This document shows, one piece after another, positions 32,703 through 43,900 of a stretch of DNA of 64,000 nucleotides. The stretch comes from Globisporangium splendens (lineage: Eukaryota; Oomycota; Peronosporomycetes; Pythiales; Pythiaceae). The notes beneath the pieces were generated by a model. It was not told the DNA's origin. It did not search any database and was given only the letters and a program-made list of their open reading frames with translations. How positions within the stretch are numbered: position 1 is the first letter of the stretch; the number at the start of each line of letters is the position of its first letter. Both the position numbers and the translations under genes were made by a program. The DNA lies in the NCBI GenBank assembly GCA_006386115.1, contig VFIW01000035.1:343346-407345 (forward strand). The letters are read 5' to 3'.

Positions 32703-35535
32703 ATGATGTCCTCAGTGGACCTGACGTCGTCGTCACAGCAGCAGCAGCAGCGGTATGGCGGCTCGCCTGGACGGTACGCGCCGATCGGCACCTCGCATCG
32801 CCCACCCCAGCCGCAGTATTACAACAGTAACAATGTGGGGGGCCACCAGTACCAGCAGTATCCGCAGCACCCGCTGCAGATGCATTCGTCGCTTGCGTCC
32901 GGTACGTTAACGTATGCTGGTATGTCCGTAGAATTGTGTTTGTACTGTGGGTACTTACATTTCGCGTCATGGCGTTGGGTTGTATTTTGTTTGCATAGAA
33001 GCAGGACGCGCGAAGACGGATCAGGTGGTGCTCGAGTTTTTGTATAAAGCCGCGGAGCTGATCATCCAGTCGCGCGTGAATTTCCAGTCGGAGGCGGACC
33101 ATCGACGTGGCAATCGACGAGCAAGAGTACGTTTGCGTTTCTCGTGCATGTGATGCCACTTTTGCTTTCCTTTGTTTGCTGATAGTTAATGTGTTTTTCC
33201 TGTCCTTTGATAGTTTAATTTGGATATTGAAGAAGTGCAATTCGTTCGCGATGCGATGCTCGCGTGGCGGGAAGACGCACATCTGCCACTCACGATCAGT
33301 ATTTATTTGGACAGTGGCGGCGACGACCAGCGCGTGCTGCTCGAGCAGTGGAGTGTCATGTACGCACCCGACGGCAGTGACGTGGATCCGTACTCTGGTG
33401 CGAGACGAAACAGCAGCAGCCATCTGACCGGCGCAGCGCGCGATGTGATCCAGCAACTGAAGGAAGTGTGCAAGAAGATCAGTGTGCTGCTGCGTGCGCT
33501 GTACTCGTTTATGCGGCTGCTGCCCGCGCACCGTTTGTTCAAGCGCTCATATCCATCGGCGCTCTCGTACGAGATCCATTCCATGAGCAGTGCGTCATTG
33601 GAGACCCATTTCGAGAAAGACGTTCCAGTGAGCCGATACAGCTTTGTGCCGATCACGACCCCGTTTGGATTTCTCAAGATCTCGACCGTCTACCGACTCA
33701 ACTGCGAGTTTATTCGGGAGCAGGAGGCGGCTCCTGCGCCAATTTTCAAGAATAATTTCATTATCCAGGATTATGTACCCAGCTCGCCGGAGCTCTCTGC
33801 GCAACGAGAAGATCGCATGAGTCTGCCTACGAGAGTGCAAGATCCGTCCGACTTCTTACCCGGTGCCGATGATGATGCAGAACGCGACGAGTTTTACGAA
33901 CGGCGACGACGATCGTCTCCAGCGAATATGATCGACGAAAACACGAATCACCGCACTTCCCAAGCTATTTCTCAGCCGATGGCGATTCCACAGGCCAAGG
34001 CTCCGACTGTTTACGAAGAAAGCGTTGCATCTCCTCGCGAGAGTGGCAAGGTGATTCATCCGCACTCGTACGGCGATCCTGATCGCCTTCGAGGCGTTGT
34101 CGCGAACCCAAATGTCACAGCAGCTCCATACGGTTATGGCAATGTCGCTATTGATCGTGCTGCTGCTCCAACTCCTCCTTCCCAATGGAGTGCTACTAGC
34201 AGTGGAGGCGGCGGTGTTGCGGGTGGAAGTGGGTTATCTCCAGCATCATTTCATGACGAAGGATCCCATTTTCCGCTGTCGACTCCTCCTCGCCACCCGA
34301 ATTCCCTGTCCATTCTCCGGAATAGCCGCACATTCTCGTCGTCGACTGGATCACGAAGGGCATCAAACGATATCCACCATTTCCGGTCTTCACTGGAGAA
34401 CTTCTCGCTAGACGATGGATCGCACAACCATGTGCCGCTATCTCCCTCGCCAGCAGCAGCAGAGTTGCAACCAGGAAAATCGCCTGGTGGTCGTGCAGCG
34501 ACGTTCAGCTACGGAACCCGAAGGAAGCATTCCTTTAACGGGGCATTTGCTGCTGGGGACGAGAGCGACGACAGTGGTGCGACCGGCGGAGATGGAGGTC
34601 TTGGCCATTCTCCTCACTTGACTCCACCGTTCATGTATGCAGACTCCCCATCGGCTGAATCTCCTACGGCGGCGGCGGCGCTTGTTCTGCGTAGATCGGC
34701 GACAGATTCAGCGGGATCTTCTGGTCGCGGAGTGCCAGTGTTTGCGTCTAGCCCTCCATTCCAAGCCAACCCTGTGGAGTTGCTTTCGACGTCTCCAGGT
34801 TACTCGTACAGCAAGAATTACCTTCGAAAGGGACCAAGCAGCTTGCCCATGTTTGTGACAACAGATCAATTCCAGCTTGGCCGGAGTGGTACTTTCCGCA
34901 TGAACTCGGGTGCACTGAAAAGCACAGAAGCGTCGTCTCAAGATAAAAAGTCGAATCACACCATGCAGGCGCGTGGTTTCTCGTCCGATTTGTACGACAC
35001 CGGAGCTGGTATATGGGGAATCTCGCCAGATACCCCCGACGCATTTGATTTGACCCTCACCGGACCAACTAGTGGTCATCGCCATCGTTTTCTCTCTTCG
35101 ACTGGGAGCGCAGGAGGGAGTGATGGGAACAGTGTGTCGTCGCACTTTGAACCAGATGATATCAGCGATCTGCTGCTTCCATTCGCGATCGGAGATGGCG
35201 GTGATGCGACGTCCAATGCTACGACTCGGACGTCAACCGGATCGGAGTTGAGTCGTCCGTCGGGTGCCGATTCTGAGGGTTATGGAAGCAAAGGTTCGTC
35301 GTGGGATACTGCCTCGGTCGGAAGCTTTTTGAACCAGCTGAAGAATGCGCCACGCCTGCACATGGTGCAAGACACGTTGTCAGCGCGAAGCGACCAACAG
35401 CGCTTTGGCGATGAAGAACGCGGACCAGGATCGTCCGAGCAGCAGCCTCCACGGTCGGTGACCCCACAAGCGTTTTTCGAGGATGAGTTGGCAAGTTTTC
35501 GCAATCTTCGAGACGAGCTTGCACGAGATCTGTAG
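32703..35535 (+). CDS. ATG13: Autophagy-related protein 13, HORMA domain
   Basis: Exons 32703-32901, 32999-33126 and 33214-35535 join in phase to about 882 residues. A Gln/Pro-rich leader of about 70 residues precedes the Atg13 HORMA domain: KTDQVVLEFLYKAAELIIQS, LDIEEVQFVRDAML, LLEQWSVMYAP, VLLRALYSFMRLLPAHRLF and the SRYSFVPITTPFGFLKISTV segment, all characteristic of the family. The remaining about 550 residues are Ser/Pro/Gly-rich and disordered, where fungal and animal Atg13 carry Atg1/ULK1- and Atg17/FIP200-binding motifs regulated by TOR phosphorylation. Role: scaffold of the Atg1 kinase complex in autophagy initiation. Two donors 18 bases apart (32902 and 32920) both keep the frame, so exon 1 may have two ends. 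Confidence 0.83.
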
Positions 35536-36317
35536 GCGAAGAAGCCATTCGACGTTTTTTGCAGCACGAAAACAAAGAAACAAACGACAGAAAGGTGACG
35601 GAAAAGTCCGTCGAAAGAGATTTTTCTTTCTCAATTATGTGTGTGTACTCTAGCTACGAATCACTGCGCGTCAGTTGCACAAAAATCTATCACGAATAGC
35701 CACTTTCGTGTTCCTCCTGAGCATTTCCTGGCGAACGACAAGCTGCTGTGGTAACTAAATCAACGCTCCTTGCCATGCAGAACTATACTCAGCCGCTCGT
35801 GCTTCAAGAACACAATTGAGTTCGTCTGAGCTCTGCTATTGTGTACGATTTCAACATGGACAGCTCGTTCACAGTTGAAACAACCAGTTATTTTCTCATG
35901 GACTCGAGCGTGTTGTGGCGGACGCAAAGGTTACATTTTGTGAGAAGCATGCGACGACACTGCCTATTCCATGCCAAGAGATGACAAGAGATCATCATCA
36001 CTTTGCGGACAAATCGAACTCTTCAACACAGTCGCATAAAGAAGACCGCCATGGATGGCAATCACGCCAGCAGCGTGTCGGCATTTAGCACCACCGCCTG
36101 GAGAAGCGCTGCTGCTTCCTAACTATACACGCAGGGAGGCAAGCCAAGTGGTTGCTCAGCAAGCAGCATTTTTTCCATCCTTCTGCACGTGCTCAGACAA
36201 ATTCTCTAAATTGACTGTATTATATGCAAGTTGTTATCGCTTTCGTCAAGCTTGAGCACCGAGTTTCTCCCACGTCTCTGCTTCGAGGCAAAGCGCCACT
36301 TTCCTCCTTTCACTCGA
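35536..36317. other. Convergent intergenic spacer
   Basis: 780 bases between ATG13 (+) and the Dus gene (-). No recognisable ORF or repeat. Confidence 0.55.
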
Positions 36318-37771
36318 TCAGTTGAACAAGTTGCAGAATCCCGATTCCTCCACATTTTCATACGAGTCTTTGCGCTGACGCACTTTTTCCTGTCCCTTGC
36401 GGTGGCGACGGTACCAACTGGTCTCGGCCGTATACACGACTTTCGGCCATTGCTTTTCTCCAGTTGGAGCGTCCGACTCCTCCTCTACCAACCGTCCTTC
36501 GAGTTCCTTCAAGATGTCGTCCATCTGCGCCCGCGTCTTGACGGCAGCGAGTAGATCGCGCAGATCCGTGTGCACACGCAAGTCCTGGAAGAGAATCTTG
36601 AACAAGTGCGCGCGCACGATCTTCTCGTTTGCTGGTGGGAACTGCTCTGCGAACTCCATGTACTGCTTCGCGAGCTCCAAGAACGACGTGTCCTTGCCCG
36701 GCGTGTTGTTGGTCTCTGCGAGAATCGCGGGGTTTTCCAGGATCGCCTCCGAGGTCATCACACCGTCAGCCTTCGTGGCTTCCAGGCAGCGATCGATATC
36801 CTCGGGGAACTCGATGCCGCCGTTCGCAATCACTGGGATCGTCAGCCGCTCCTTGATTTGACGGATAATGTCCCAGTTGACTTCACGCACCAGCGTCTTG
36901 TTCATCTCCTTCGTGCGGCCGTGGACCACAAGCATGTCGCATCCTGCAGCCTGGAGCATATCGCAAAACTCGAGCGTTTCTTGCTCATCCGGGAACATGC
37001 GGATCTTGACCGTCACTGGGATCGACAGGTTGTCGCTCAGCGTCTGCACAATTTCGCGCACCACGTCCTTCTCCTTCATCAGGAACGATCCGTAGCGGCC
37101 CTTCCGCGCAATGCCCTGCGGGCAGCCCAGGTTGAGGTCCACAGCGTCGCAATGGTCTTCCACGTGCTTGGCCGCCACCAACATCGTCGCTGGGTCATTT
37201 CCGCAAAACTAGGCAACCAAACGAGCCCATGATTAGATACAGAGACGTAGTTGTGTAGCGCTTTGCTCTACACTTACTTGAACGATCAGTGGGCGGTCCT
37301 GGATGTGCTGCTCAAACATTTTCTCTCGGTATGCGGGGCTTTCCGCGAACAAGCGGCTGTGGAACATCGGCGTGTAGCACAGCTCGGCGCCGTGCTTGCG
37401 CGTGAGCATGCGGAACGCCAGCTCCGATTGGTCCACCTATGGCATGCCAACGAGAGAAGCGTGTTAGTTATCTATGAGCTAAATGCGCGTAGCATAGAGT
37501 CAACACGGCGAGCAAGCCGTTGCCTGGGTACATATTCGTCCCGCTGGCCACAACGACGCACACTGAGCGTATATGCACATAGAACGAGACGCACCATAGG
37601 CGCGACGATGCGCTTGGGCGCTCCGATCGCATGGAAGAAGTCGTAGCCGCGCAGCTTCTTCGTCACGGCGCCCACACCATTCGCTGGAGACACGGTCATC
37701 GCTGCTTTTGCTTGTACCTCTTCGCGAAAATGATTGACAGCCATGAAGACAACAGCCACAGTCCTAAACAT
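36318..37771 (-). CDS. DUS1: tRNA-dihydrouridine synthase, Dus1 type
   Basis: Three exons on the minus strand, 37771-37595, 37436-37278 and 37208-36318, all phase 0, give 408 residues. The flavin-barrel signatures are clear: APM followed by VDQSELAFRML, ELCYTPMFHSRLF, RPLIVQFCGNDP, the catalytic-cysteine loop NLGCPQGIARKGRYGSFLMK, VTVKIRM, LVVHGRT, PVIANGGI and ADGVMTSEAILENP. The NLGCPQ-IA-KG-YGSFL version is specific for Dus1 (reduction of U16/U17 of cytoplasmic tRNA). The first 25-30 residues (MFRTVAVVFMAVNHF) could be a weak targeting sequence, or translation may start at a later Met (MTVSPANG). The tail is basic (RRHRKGQEKVRQRK). The first intron contains no features of note. Confidence 0.92.
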
Positions 37772-38111
37772 TTTGCGTGTACAGTACACCCGCTTGCATT
37801 CAGCATAGTAAAAAGTGATTGGCGATAAACCGATCCTATTGATTTGTTTCTCCCCAATGAAAATGCAATTTGATGGAAAATTGACACTTGAGCCAGTTTT
37901 ATTGGCTTAAAAATGCATTATGAAGTCTCCATTTCATCCAATGAGAGTGTACTTTAGAAATGGAGCTGTCTCTTCCTCACAAACTGGCAAAATGCATTTC
38001 TTGCAATCTTGGGATATGCATCAGTGTGTGTACGCGCGTGCGTGTGTGCGCATGTGTATATATTTATCCTGCTTTCTTTTATCCTAGCGTAGGCACTGCG
38101 TACGTGCATGC
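37772..38111. other. Intergenic spacer
   Basis: Upstream of the Dus1 gene and downstream of glutathione reductase, both on the minus strand. AT-rich, with a GT/GC-alternating run near 38020-38060. No gene seen. Confidence 0.5.
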
Positions 38112-39593
38112 TCATTGCTTTGGCGTTGGCGCCGCGCGCGCTGGCACGGGTGGCAGCACGATCTTGTCCTTGATTGTGCCCCATGGTGCCATGGTCACGA
38201 GCTCCTCGGCAGCCGTCGGGTGGATGGCCACGATGTTGTCGAAGTCCGCTTTCGTCGCGTTCATCTTGACGGCGACGCCGAAGCCCTGGATCATCTCGTC
38301 GGCGCCTTCGCCGGCGACGTGGACACCGACGACGACCTCGTCCTTGCCGACGGTCACGAGCTTCATCGCGGTCTTGCCCTTGTGGTCTGGGTCCGCCATC
38401 GCGTACAGCAGGTTCACGAACTTGCTCGAGTACGTCTTGACGTTCTCGGCGCCGAACTTCTCGATCGCTTCCGGCTCCGTATACCCGATCGTGCCGAGCG
38501 GCGGGTGGCTGAACACCACCGTCGGGATCTGGTGGTAGTGCAGGCACGCATTCGGTTCGCCGCCGAAGAGGCGATCCGAGAGACGACGGCCCGCAGCGAT
38601 GGCGACTGGCGTCAACTCCCACCCAGTCGTGGTCGCGTCACCGATGGCGTAGATGCTGGGCACCGAGGTGTTTTCCTGGGCGTCCACGACGATGAAGCCG
38701 TTCTCGTTGAGCTTCACACCGACTTCCTCGAGACCGAGATCCTTGGTGCGAGGCTCGCGGCCGATCGCGTACAGGATCTGGTTGAAGCCACCAATGACCT
38801 GCTCTTCGCCGTTGACCTTGGCCGTGATCTGCAACGTGCCGTCCGCCTGCTTGTCAATGCGCTCGATGCGCGAGTTGCGCACAAAGTTGATGCCGGCCTT
38901 CTCGCCTTCTTCGTTGACCAAATCGCGCACGATCGGGTCGAACGTGCGCAGCACATGGTCGTAGCGGCAGAACAGCGACGTGTCACTCTTCAACGCGTTG
39001 AAGATGCCGGCGATTTCGATGGCGATGTATCCGGCACCGACAACCGCGACCTTCTTTGGTTGCTCCTCGAGCTTGAAGAAGCCGTCCGAGTCAATGACAT
39101 GCTCGATCCCCGGGATCGGTGGCAGCGACGGCACGCCGCCGACCGCGACCAAGATGTGCTTGCCCGTGTACACGACACCGTCGACCTCGACCTTGTCCTT
39201 GGCCACGAGCTTCGCGACACCCTCGACCAGATCGATCTTGGCGTTGCCCAAGTTGCGCTCGTAGATGCCGTTGAGACGCGCAATGTACGCGTCGCGCTTG
39301 GTCTTCATGTTCTTCCAGTCAAAGTCGCCAAACTCGAAGGGCTTGGTGGTCGTCGTGATCGAGTAGTCGGCGTTGCGGTGCAGGTGCTCGACGTGCGACG
39401 CCGCGTTGAACATCACCTTCTTGGGCACGCAGCCGTAGTTGACGCACGTGCCGCCGAGACCCGCACCGTCGTACTTGCGGCCGCGCTCCACCACGAGCAC
39501 CTTGGCGCCGTAGGTGGCCGCGCGGCGCGCCGAGGCCATGCCGCCCGAGCCGCCGCCGATGGCGATGTAGTCGTAGACCGTGTCCGCGCTCAT
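38112..39593 (-). CDS. Glutathione reductase
   Basis: Intronless, 493 residues from the ATG at 39593 ([19 protein letters not shown]). It is a class I pyridine nucleotide-disulfide oxidoreductase: FAD-binding GGGSGG, redox-active disulfide [18 protein letters not shown]-binding [17 protein letters not shown], the second FAD motif YAIGDA and the C-terminal His-Glu pair in [10 protein letters not shown]. The CVNYGC disulfide and the absence of a C-terminal selenocysteine/cysteine extension favour glutathione reductase over thioredoxin reductase. It regenerates GSH with NADPH in the cytosol; no organelle targeting is visible. Codon use is strongly GC-ending compared with neighbours, in line with high expression, which also produces a mirror ORF of 494 codons on the other strand. 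Confidence 0.95.
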   Translation of the reverse strand: MSADTVYDYIAIGGGSGGMASARRAATYGAKVLVVERGRKYDGAGLGGTCVNYGCVPKKVMFNAASHVEHLHRNADYSITTTTKPFEFGDFDWKNMKTKRDAYIARLNGIYERNLGNAKIDLVEGVAKLVAKDKVEVDGVVYTGKHILVAVGGVPSLPPIPGIEHVIDSDGFFKLEEQPKKVAVVGAGYIAIEIAGIFNALKSDTSLFCRYDHVLRTFDPIVRDLVNEEGEKAGINFVRNSRIERIDKQADGTLQITAKVNGEEQVIGGFNQILYAIGREPRTKDLGLEEVGVKLNENGFIVVDAQENTSVPSIYAIGDATTTGWELTPVAIAAGRRLSDRLFGGEPNACLHYHQIPTVVFSHPPLGTIGYTEPEAIEKFGAENVKTYSSKFVNLLYAMADPDHKGKTAMKLVTVGKDEVVVGVHVAGEGADEMIQGFGVAVKMNATKADFDNIVAIHPTAAEELVTMAPWGTIKDKIVLPPVPARAAPTPKQ

Positions 39594-40956
39594 AACTGAG
39601 AGAGATTGATGAAGGTGCTGATGTGGTCGCAAGGAATCTTTTTCCAAACTGACGGTGTTTGAACCGAACGAGTGCAGGGTGTCGATGGTGATCCACGTTT
39701 TGCCACTTGGGATGAACAGAACCCTCTTTATAACAAGTACAAAGGTTATTGTAATGGTCGAATTAGTATAACATCAAAGGTTTTGATGTATTTCGAAGAG
39801 GTTAGAAACCGACAAGAAACCGTTTGGAAGTGCGATGTTAAGCGATGCGATTGGCAGAAAAGTGCGTGACGAATGATTTGATAGAGCCAATCAGAGCGGG
39901 ATACAGGACTTTGACCAATCAGCGGTGTGGAGACACGACAGCAGATGACGTCAGCACCATGAATGGTGGGAGGGTTTGGGAATAGGTTTACGATAATATA
40001 CTGGTTTACGGTACATAAACTTGATTTAGTACTGCTTTATAATCGACTGCACCGCAACAGGTTGTCTATGGTCGGACGGCAGTATTGTCGACGTCTGCAA
40101 ATGGCTCAGAATGGAAGGCGCTTTCTCTCTGTGTGTGTGTGAGCGCGCATGCGTCCAATCGCCTGCGATGGAATTCCGTAAGCATGCCCCCACACGTCCC
40201 AAAACTCACTGCAGTGCCTGTGAAGTGTACCCATGTCCGATGTGCAGAGGTGTTAGCACAAAGCGATCCGCTGTGTGTATCTGTCGCGTGCGCTGCTCAT
40301 TAGCAAGCGCTTCGTAAAAGAAAGGAGCGCATCTTGATTTGTACTTCTCTCTTTCGCATATACATGCGCATGGGTTGCTCGTTGTTTGCGTTTTTGCGAG
40401 TGGGTGCTTCCTACGTGGAAGTTTAAACAGAACACAAGTGAGCTTGGGAGGATAAACAAATTCAGCTTGCTGAGCAACGTGCGTCTTTGGCTTCAACGGC
40501 ATCCACGGTGGTCGTCTTAATGCTGTTGTGTTCGAGTGCTCGAATTGTCCACAAAGTGATGGCTGCTCTCCATCGCCACAACCTTTTCAGTCGGATTATG
40601 CCGACAAGAATTGGTGGCATCTCACGATTATTGCGACTGAAACGCAGCCGCACATTCATTTTGCTCCGCAGCACCACTAACGGCACATGAGAACACAAGA
40701 AACTTACAAAACGAGCTGCCGACTATGAAGTGCACAACAGTGCTGCTTGATCAAACTGAATTGCGTTCGTGAAGCACGAAACGCCGAGTAAAATAACTCT
40801 CTGTGGCAAGCGGCGTAAGGAACGCGAAAGCCACAGCTCCATAAGTTTGTACGATGTAGTTTGTGTATTATATAGCTCTATGATGTTTTGTGCGGGAACG
40901 AATCCCTCCTCCCTGCCTGCCTGACTCACCTCGCGCACGTTTATCTTTTTCTCGAC
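39594..40956. other. Intergenic region, no gene recognised
   Basis: About 1.36 kb. A perfect TGACGTCA (bZIP/CRE-type) site lies at about 39946-39953, some 355 bases upstream of the glutathione reductase start. The ORFs here (at most 98 codons) have no recognisable content. Confidence 0.5.
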
Positions 40957-43900
40957 CTACGTAGTGCTTTCTGAGTGGAGCCCCATGCCCCAGCCTAGTT
41001 TTGCTCGTTTCTCGGGACGATGTTGCGATGACGACGACACACTTGACGCACTTTCCTCTAAACTCTTTTGATCGGACGCTGGATTGAAGAACGCAGGAAG
41101 AGGAACGTCCTCCGCCATCTCAGCATCAGGCTCGCGGTTCTTCCGGCTGCTTGCATCTCGCCCGCCGCGTTCAGAGCTTCTATGATAATGAGAACTGCTG
41201 CTGCCCGATGAACGATGCGAGGACGACGACTGGTGCTCTCCCGAGTTTGACGATCGTTTCCGCTTTAGCTTGCTCGCCTTGAGGTGCTGCTGCAGCTTCT
41301 TTTTCTGTGTAGAGTACGTCTCGGGCAGTCCACTAAAGTCGAACGCGCTCGCAGGTGCATTGCGCACGTCAGCGAAAAATTCTAGTTCAAGCAACCGCTT
41401 CGCGCTCATGCGCTTGCTCGGATCCAGTTGCAGCATAGCCTCCAACAACGCGATCGCTTCTTCTGGAAGGTCAGGGTGCTTCTGCTTTTGCTGCTCCACC
41501 AAAGTCTTCTGCAGCCGCATCTTGTATTCATTCTTGGGCTTGTACCGACCAAAGAGAGGAAGCTTCATAGCACCATCCCACACGACCCGAGGTGTCCCAC
41601 ACAAGCGGAAAATCAAATCCAGCTGGACGCGCGTCTCGTTCGCTTGCAAGAACGGAGTGTTGTCGAGCAAAATAGCGAGTGCCACGCATCCAACAGACCA
41701 GATATCGCATCGCCACGAGTAATTGCAATCCCCTAGAAGGATTTCAGGAGCCGACACGTTGAGCCACGGCCCCATGCTGTGTTCTTTGCGTTCGTCTTCA
41801 CTCATCTCGTACACGTTGCTGCTGCCATCTTTCGTCTTCGTGCTCGACACTTTACGCATAGCGTGATAGCCACCAAGTTTGACTCCGTTCTTGAACAGAA
41901 ACACTAACGACAAAAGAACAACAAACACGGTTCTGTGAGTACCGGAAACAATGAATAGCTACAACAATCAAACCAGACGATGAGGATCGCTTACAGTGCG
42001 AAGGCGCCACAAAGCGGTGTACAAAGCCGTTTTCGTGGCAAACTGCGAGACCACGCAGCATGTCATAAATCGCTTTCTTCTTCAGCTCAACCGGTACGGT
42101 GCCTTTCGCTTCAAAAATGCCAGAGTACATGTGCAAAGGCTGCTCGAATGCGAGATAGTGCTCGGAGCTCTCCAGACGACTTGACAACGACGAAGAGGAT
42201 CGCATCTGGCCGTTCATGTCCGAGAAATCCACCATGTCGACGTCCAAGTCAGCGATCCCTGCTCTGCTTCCATTCGATTGTTGCTGAGTTGACTGCGCCG
42301 TTTTCTCTTCTGGAAACACAACACCCAGCAGCTTGATGAATTGGCTCGGTGAGTAGTTATGCAGCATAATCGCAGTCGACAATTCGCGCACGCACGATTT
42401 TGAAATTCCTCCTTGCGCTGAAAATGGTGACTCGTTGTCACGGTATGGCCACGGCTGGAGATACACTTTCTTTCCCGCGAGATCGAACGCAACATCCTCC
42501 GACACGACTCCCAGGTAGCTGCGCTTTCGAATCTTGTCCACGTTCGTAATCTCAGTGGAGTGTAAACGGTCAGTGCTCGAAAGAACCGAGGAGCTGCCAC
42601 CTCCAGGTCCTTTCGCGACTACTTTCGGAACAACCAACCCCGCTGAGATGGCGACTTCGACCTCGTCTCTACTAGCTTCCGATCCGCTGACTGATGGCGA
42701 TCTCCCGATCGTTGAGAGTGTGATGCATTCATCCTTACCAGCCACTCTGCTATCATCCTTCACTGGAGATGCAGAGGAGCCTGGTACCGAGCTAGATGAT
42801 GGAACATTGATCCAGGATTTGATCAGGTTCGAAATTCGCTGGGAAATCTCCACGTGCTTTTCATGTGACAGCGCAAACTCCTCCGTGTCAAAGTAATCCT
42901 CTGATCGGTCGGATTTGCGGCTTGCCTTAACGTTTTTCTCCAACCGCGTCCACCGATCCTTCAGACTTTCGCAGATCGAGAGCGAGCAGTCGAGTAGCAT
43001 CAAAGTCTCTAGTTCGTTCCGCTGACCATCGAGGACTGGTAAGTACTCAGGTACACTGGACGTCGAAGGGGCAGGAGTTGAGCTTGAATTTGCAACTTCC
43101 TTCAAAACTTGTGTGACCGCAGCACTCAGGTAGAAAATGCTCAACACAACGCACTCGACTGGCATTTGCACCCAAATTGGAAGGCGGAGAGTGTCTGAGA
43201 TCAAGTGCTTGGCTTCTTTCTGAACCTCACTTGGCGGAAGTTGTCCGCTTGATGAGTTGGTATTTGTCCCGTCAGCAGGGAGCTTCTTTCGATACTTTCC
43301 GCTTGTCAATGCATCCAGCAGTGCGTATGGATCTTCCCCAGAGATATCGTATCGCAAACCTTCCAATAGTTGTTTCTCTACTGCCAGAAGTTGCCGCTCC
43401 GTATTGAGAAACTCATCCGACGTCTCGTCAAGCAGCCTTGTCTCCTCGGACAAGCTCTTGGCCGCATACACTTCAGAAACAAACGAAACGCGTTTGTAGT
43501 TTCGTGAATGCGCTTTCACGAACAAGTGCAACATTGAAGCAGCCATCATCTCCTCAGTACGCACATCCATAGCATGGAATGTGAAATACCGGTTCAGCGC
43601 GATGATCGCGCTCGTTGCATCGTCGCGTTCAAAATGCAGCTTCTTGACGAGTCGAAGAATGAACTTGACGCATTTCGTGCGCAAGCTCTGCTCCAAGGAG
43701 GGTGAAATCCCATATCGGCGGCTTGGGGAATCTTCCATTTGCTCCACGCTGACCTGCCAGTTCAATTTGCGGCCAAAGCAATACGGCTGGATCACCTTTT
43801 TCGGGGCACTCGTTTCTTTCTCTTCGAGACTGGATTGTGGCTTTAGGTCGGCTTTCTTCTCTTGACGGCAGCGAAGCGCGAAATTTCGCTTTGCGCGATA

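Noticed and set aside
38115..39599. 494-codon plus-strand ORF opposite glutathione reductase
   Set aside because: Mirror ORF caused by strong GC-ending codon use of the real gene. The translation is Val/Arg/Asp-rich without domain content.
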